Assembly: GCA_032164245.1 (NCBI GenBank)
Contig: JAVMKO010000003.1
Coordinates: forward strand, 33,913,390 to 33,977,389
Direction of reading: 5' to 3'
From: Sternotherus odoratus
Lineage: Eukaryota > Chordata > Testudines > Kinosternidae
Length of the DNA stretch: 64,000 nt
How positions within the stretch are numbered: position 1 is the first letter of the stretch; every line of letters begins with the position of its first letter. The translations under genes and the position numbers were made by a program. Shown here one piece after another: positions 59,038 through 64,000 of this stretch. The notes beneath the pieces were generated by a model. It was not told where the DNA came from, did no database searches, and saw nothing but the letters and a program-made list of their open reading frames with translations.

Positions 59038-60800
59038 AATATTGACTATATTGGCAAGATTATACATGGCCTTTTACTCCATACTGTCAATGAATCAGCC
59101 TCGATAGAGCTAAGGAGCCCAGGCTAAGTATGATACAGAATTATTATGGTAGGAGATAATAAAGCACTGGCTCTCTGTAAAAATAAGAATCTTTAGGTAC
59201 CAGTGGGTTGGTCTCCTTCCTGCTTTACAGACTTCAAAATCCACCACCTAAACATAGGCAGACATACTAAGAAGTCTTGTGGAAACTCCATGGCCTTCAA
59301 GCAGTATATATTACATAATTCTGGCTGTTGGAGTTTTTTGTTATATCATTTTCACATCACAGGGTATGTGTTTTCTAGGAATGTAGTAGGTAGTTTTTCA
59401 TATTTTTATTTTATGAACAATGAGACCTTTTCTGATTCTGAATGGATTGTTGAACTGTTTTGAATTGCTGCAATAGCCTTGCAGCTTTTATTTCAACACT
59501 TCTAAACAGCACTAAATTGGGTTGCCAAGAGACCAGAAAATGCTGGGCTGTGGAAAACACTGGTCAAGCCAAGTTTTCGTGTGTGTGTATGTGTGTGTGT
59601 GTGCGCATCTTCCTTTAATATTTGATAAAAAATTGAAATGTAATATGAAGTTTTGATTGTTATTATTCCTCCAGTAGCACTCAATGTGGTAGGCACAGGA
59701 AAGACAGTCCTAGCCTGAAGAGTATATAGTCTAAGAGAAACAGCAACAAATGATGGGTGGAAGAGCAAAATACATTATATACATAACAGATTTACCAGTC
59801 TCACAACTTACCTATTATTAGTAGTGTGATTCATCTAAATTGACACATTCCAGTGAAATGTTTAGCTTTACACAAAACAACATTTTCTGCTAGGATAATT
59901 GCATTGGACAATTTCCAATCAACTCCAATACACACATGTACCCACAGAGTGATAGGCAAGAATAGCTTACATTAGAAGATGGTCTAGGTACGATGAAACA
60001 CTACTGCAGATGTTAAATAATGTTTCTGAGTTTTAGCTACACTCCTAGTAATCAAAGAGTTGGTTTATTCAAACAGTCCTGGCTCTGCTATTTACCAATG
60101 ATTGTTAAGTGTTCTGGCATATGTATATATTATACAGGCAGAATCCCACCATCTTTAAAATGAATTAATGTTAAGACTATAACTGAGGGGTATTTGGCAT
60201 TATTATACTTCTGGTAACTTCTCAATAAATTCTAGCATTGTTTAAAAATTATAATTAGGCAACTTTAAGTGCACATATTATACTGCTTGTCATCCATCAC
60301 AGATTTTAAGGTAGTATATCTGATGAAAAACTCTAGTGTAGAATAAAAAGCAATGCCAGGAATGCCAGTCTGTGTATTTTTGATGATAAAAGGCTCAGTG
60401 CTTGCCAGCAGCAGCTTGCTGTCAGTAAAAATGAATCTGAAACAGATGCCAACTGCGTCAACAGCTTGAGCCCTATAAATTTTTTATTAGGCAAAGACAC
60501 AAATCATGACAAAAGTACATAGGTATAAAGCACATCAAAGAATATCATTATTATATTCAAACTCAAAGTATGAGGCTATCAAATTCTATATTTTCAAACT
60601 AGACTATTACGTTCCCTACCTAAGACAGCAAAATGAGCCTGTTTGGGGTTTAAAAATGATATAAAAAACTTTGGGAAAGGTTACCTGTTCTATTTCTATA
60701 GTTTACCTATATCAATCTTTAGTACTGTTTTATCAATAGATGAAAATAATATATATTATAATACTCGTACATACAAAATCAGGCTGATGATTAATCAGAG
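59038..60800. other. no gene recognised
   Basis: AT-rich sequence with a (TG)n microsatellite at about 59578-59603. No conserved frame is visible. Confidence 0.5.
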
Positions 60801-61075
60801 TTAACTCAAGCAATTAAAAAAATTAATCATGTTTCAAAAATTAATGATTAATCGCACTGTTAAACAATAGAATACAAATTGAAATGTATTAAATATTTTT
60901 GGTTTTGCTGCATTTTGAAATATATTTATTTCAATTACAACACAGAATAAAAAGTGTACAATGATCACTTAATTTTTCATTACAAATATTTGCACTGTAA
61001 AAATGATAAACAAAAGAAATAGTATTTTTCAATTCACCTCATACAAGAACTGTAGTGCAATCTCTTTATCATGAC

Positions 61076-61184
61076 AAAGAGTCCTGTGGCACCTTAAAGA
61101 CTAACTTTAAGTTAGTCTTTAAGGTGCCACAGGACTCTGTCACTTCTGCAATTCCAGACTAACACGGCTACCTCTCTGATTCTT
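61076..61184 (+). mobile_element. fold-back Penelope-like copy inserted in the hAT arm
   Basis: An 11-bp duplication, TTTATCATGAC, flanks it (61065-61075 and 61185-61195). GAGTCCTGTGGCACCTTAAA is followed at once by its reverse complement, a perfect stem of about 30 bp with almost no loop. Then comes the 3' end CCAGACTAACACGGCTACC in plus orientation. Confidence 0.85.
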
Positions 61185-61284
61185 TTTATCATGACAGTGC
61201 AACTTACAAATGTAGTTTTTGTTCTATCACTGCACTCAAAAACAAAACAATGTAAAACTTTAAAGTCTATAAATCCGTTCAGTC

Positions 61285-61480
61285 CTACTTCTTGTTCAGC
61301 CAATCGCTAAGATAAACAAGTTTGTTTACATTTATTGAGATATAGCTGCTCACGTCTTAGTTACAGTGTCACCTGAAAGTGAGAACAAGCATCCACATGG
61401 CACTGTTGTAGCTGGTGAACAAGATATTTATGTGACACATACACTAAAGATACATATGCCTCCTCATGCTTCAGCTGTGG
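61285..61480 (-). pseudogene. hAT transposase C-terminal remnant, inverted copy
   Basis: The minus-strand frame ends VNKLVYLSDWLNKK and a stop at 61285. This is the end of the hAT dimerisation region. Upstream the relation continues in changed frames (LKHEEAYVSLVYVS, HKYLVHQLQQCHVDA). Confidence 0.6.
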
Positions 61481-61606
61481 ATCCAGAGGACATGCTTCCA
61501 TGTTGATGACACTTGTTAAAAAAATAATGTGTTAATTAAATTTGTGACTGAACTCCTTGGAGAAGAACTGTATGTCTCCTGCTCTATTTTACCTGCATTC
61601 TACCAT

Positions 61607-61712
61607 ATATTTCTCACTTTCAGGTGACATTGTAATCAAGAAGCAGGCATCATTATCTTCTGAAAATGTAAACAAATTTGTTTGTCTGAGCGATTGGCTG
61701 ACCAAGAAGTAA
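61607..61712 (+). pseudogene. hAT transposase C-terminal remnant, direct copy
   Basis: The frame reads FSLSGDIVIKKQASLSSENV, NKFVCLSDWLTKK and a stop. This is the FS-x-G-DIV-x-KK-R-x-x-LSPENV pattern of the hAT C-terminal dimerisation domain, through which transposase subunits assemble. The sequence before it is missing or scrambled, so no transposase is made. Confidence 0.7.
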
Positions 61713-62060
61713 GACTGAGTGGACTTGTAGGCTTAAAATTATACATTATTTTAGTTTAGAATGCAGGTATTTTTGTACATAATTATACATTTGTAAGTTC
61801 AACTTTCATGATAAAAAGTTTGCACCACAGTACTTGTATTAGGTGAACTGAAAAATACTATTTCTTTTGGGGTTTCTAACAGTGCAAATATTTGTAATAA
61901 AAATATATAGAAAGTGAGCACTGTACACTTTGTATTCTATGCTGTAATTGAAATAAGTACATTTGAAAATGTTAAAACATCAACAATATTTAAATAAATG
62001 GTATTCATATTCAAAAATAATTAATTTTTAAAATCATGATTAATTTTTTTAATCACTTGA

Positions 62061-62810
62061 AAATCCTAATACAAACATTCACATTATAAATTATGGTATT
62101 TTTTCCTCTATATCCAAGAGATGTTTGAGTACACATATACCAATTATATGCAATATATTTTACGTTAAGAGGATAAAGATCACAACATGTAATACCTATT
62201 TCCATTTTTTTTCTTCTTGTGGAGACAATAGCTTCCAGTTACTAATGGCTGATGATGCACAGGAAACAAAATTATCTGAAGTGTGACATAAATAGTTAAT
62301 GTATTTTTTAAAAAAAATCTTTGTGAGGATTGAGCACTCTGTAGCAATATTCTTACTCTCATCTCCAGACACTTATGCATTTGAATGATTGAGAAATTTT
62401 TATTTTTCCAATTCCATACTGTCTGCTTAGTTATTTCACCGGTACTGGGTATTAGCATTTACATAGAGAATAGTTTGACAATCAGGGATTCTGCTTTATA
62501 TGGACTCTTCAGAGTATGAAATGTTTTTTCAAACTATGTGGGTTTGTATTCATGAATTTCATTTTGAGTTTGGGCTTTAAATATATCAAAAAATCTTAAA
62601 CTGAACATTGATGGAAACTGCTGAATTTTAACAATTTTAAGGTACACCACTCTAAATGTAATTCAAAGGGACTATTTACATTATCCAGGCGTAAATTCAC
62701 TGGTGTGTAAGAGTTCAGACTACTGCAAGCTCAGTAAGGAAATTTATTTAGAATTCCTGGAGTCTCTAATCCTTTTTCACTTACTGCTATCTCATTTCTG
62801 TTTTCAAGTA
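62061..62810. other. no gene recognised
   Basis: AT-rich sequence without a recognisable gene or repeat. Confidence 0.5.
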
Positions 62811-63205
62811 CAGTGGAGCCCCGGTATAAGGCAAACCTGGATATAGCGCAATTATACCGTGGCTCCCAATCCTTGTTCTGGCAGGTGCGGGAGCACAGCT
62901 TCTCTCCCCTGCTGGGCAGTGGGGGAGAGAATCTGCGGCGGCCCCTGCAAGGGACAGAGAACTCCGGACTGCAGGCGCAGGACCGTGGTTTCTCTCCTGC
63001 TGCCCAGCACGGGAGAAAAACTGCAGCCCCACACCTGCCAGGGACAGACTGCAGCCCGGGAGTTCTCTGTGGAAGCCGGGGCCCCACACTTGCCAGGAGA
63101 GGGGACTCCGGGGCTGCAGCCCCAAAGTCCCCTGTCCCGGAAGGTGCTGGGCCACGGCTTCCCTGGAAGCCACTGCGGCTTCCCTGGCTTCCCTGTTTAT
63201 TTACC
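62811..63205 (+). mobile_element. half of a pogo/Tigger-type element
   Basis: The start CAGTGGAGCCCCGGTATAAG follows a TA (62809-62810) and resembles a pogo-type end. GGATATAGCGCAATTATACC follows. The filling is GC-rich with repeated CTCTCCCCTGCTGGGCAG motifs in both orientations. No right inverted repeat is found, so the element is truncated near 63205. The open frames in it are not conserved. Confidence 0.65.
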
Positions 63206-63730
63206 ACAAATGTACATCAAATGTCCACAAAGTCTTCTTTCCTTGAACACAATAGAAACAACAGGAGGCAGTTCACTTGTTCACAATTTCAAAGCCTACA
63301 ACAGCCAGTTCTGTGTCCCAAAGAGCTCTTTCCCAGGGCCATGGTCTAGATTGCGTCTCACTTTCTCCTGGGTTTGTGGTTCCTTTCACCCACACAGAGA
63401 TATCCAGCTGACAATGAGTCAATGCTCCAGCCTCTGCATATATTACCAATCTCCAGTGAAACCCCTCTGCCCATATGGTTTAGCTTTTCCATGCTAGTTT
63501 ATTGCTTGAGCAGTGGCTTCTATTGTCTCCTCTGTCACTAAACAAAAGATATTTAATTGCTCCTTCATGTAACATGAAAGAAGGGTGCTAAATATGCACA
63601 TCCTCTTCTCCCTGATCTGTGACTCACAATCACTATTGCAACCTTCCAGAAAAATAATATTAAAGACCAGCTGTTTAAAAATGGAGGATTACTTGACAAT
63701 TAGTAGTTATGTGTCTCTGTCTAGTTCAAG
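63206..63730. other. no gene recognised
   Basis: No conserved frame or repeat that I can name. Confidence 0.5.
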
Positions 63731-63734
63731 CTTT

Positions 63735-64000
63735 GTGTCTTTGGGAACGTCTGTGCTACAAAATTCTGTCAGCATAGGTATGTCAGTTATGGGTGTGAAA
63801 AAAGCGCACATCCAGTTGATATAGCTATACTGGGAAAAAACCCAGTCTAAATGCCACTATGCCAACAGAAAAGTGTTGTTCAGGAAGATGGTGTTACTAT
63901 GCCAGCAGAAAAAATCCTTATGTCGGCATATGCTCCATTTATACAAGGTGGGCTCTGCCCATTACATTATACCAGTATATCTGCATCAGCAGACACTGAG
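63735..64000. mobile_element. degraded MITE, cut by the window edge
   Basis: GGGAACGTCTGTGCTACA at the left and GCATCAGCAGACACTGAG at the right look like inverted versions of a GTCTACACT end. GATATAGCTATACTGGG and TACCAGTATATCTGCATC are also paired. It is probably related in type to 29530-29825. Confidence 0.5.

Larger units (their letters stand above)
60806..62060. mobile_element. hAT-derived element with long inverted arms
   Basis: The outer inverted repeats at 60806-60831 and 62035-62060 differ at two of 26 positions (TCAAGCAATTAAAAAAATTA against its partner). Inside, most of the left half (to about 61500) is the inverted form of the right half, including a conserved TTTACAGTGCAAATATT-like region. 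Each half carries the code for the end of an hAT transposase, in opposite orientation. A Penelope-like fold-back copy is inserted in the left arm at 61076-61184. Confidence 0.75.

Noticed and set aside
62813..63497. Overlapping frames up to 212 codons
   Set aside because: They arise from the GC-rich filling of a truncated pogo-like element and run into flanking DNA without conservation.

Overview
This window looks like non-coding vertebrate nuclear DNA, most probably from a turtle (Testudines). I base this on the mixture of repeats. There are several CR1 LINE fragments, some ending in the ATTCTATGA-type 3' repeat. There is a tRNA-derived SINE of the turtle Cry type, a MIR copy, a Penelope-like element with a GIY-YIG endonuclease end, Helitrons, and many hAT and pogo-type non-autonomous DNA transposons. 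I found no host protein-coding exon, rRNA or tRNA gene. Every long open frame falls inside a repeat, a low-complexity tract or a palindrome. The lineage call rests on recognising repeat families from memory, not on a database search.

Layout. 1-15.7 kb: AT-rich unique sequence, a CR1 fragment, two Helitrons of one family in the same orientation (3165-4572 and 10202-11957), a MITE, two fold-back Penelope-like copies, and a 5'-truncated Tx1-like LINE with its 3' reading frame still open (7295-8322). 15.7-20 kb: a pogo/Tigger-type composite element whose core is a palindrome with arms of about 500 bp (15711-17111), then a probable solo LTR (about 17502-19644). 20-32 kb: MIR, a Penelope-like element cut at its YIG motif (21634-22224), MITEs, a CR1 with RT remnant, and two more Penelope-like copies. 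32.3-34.4 kb: a third Helitron split near its 5' tip by an hAT element, with an 8-bp target duplication. 35-46 kb: hAT elements, the Cry SINE, an inverted two-piece LINE (42955-43800), and an inverted Penelope-like pair flanking a CR1. 46-64 kb: hAT and CR1 pieces, a Jockey-type LINE remnant, a long CR1 (57530-59037), an hAT element with long inverted arms (60806-62060) and a half pogo-like element.

What ties the window together is transposition rather than a pathway. Inverted repeats occur at every scale. The most interesting ones belong to the Penelope-like family: five of its eight copies are fold-backs, three of those have target-site duplications of 11-15 bp, and several copies keep a hammerhead-ribozyme-like core (CUGANGA, helix II, GAAA). 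Edges given without a target duplication are approximate.
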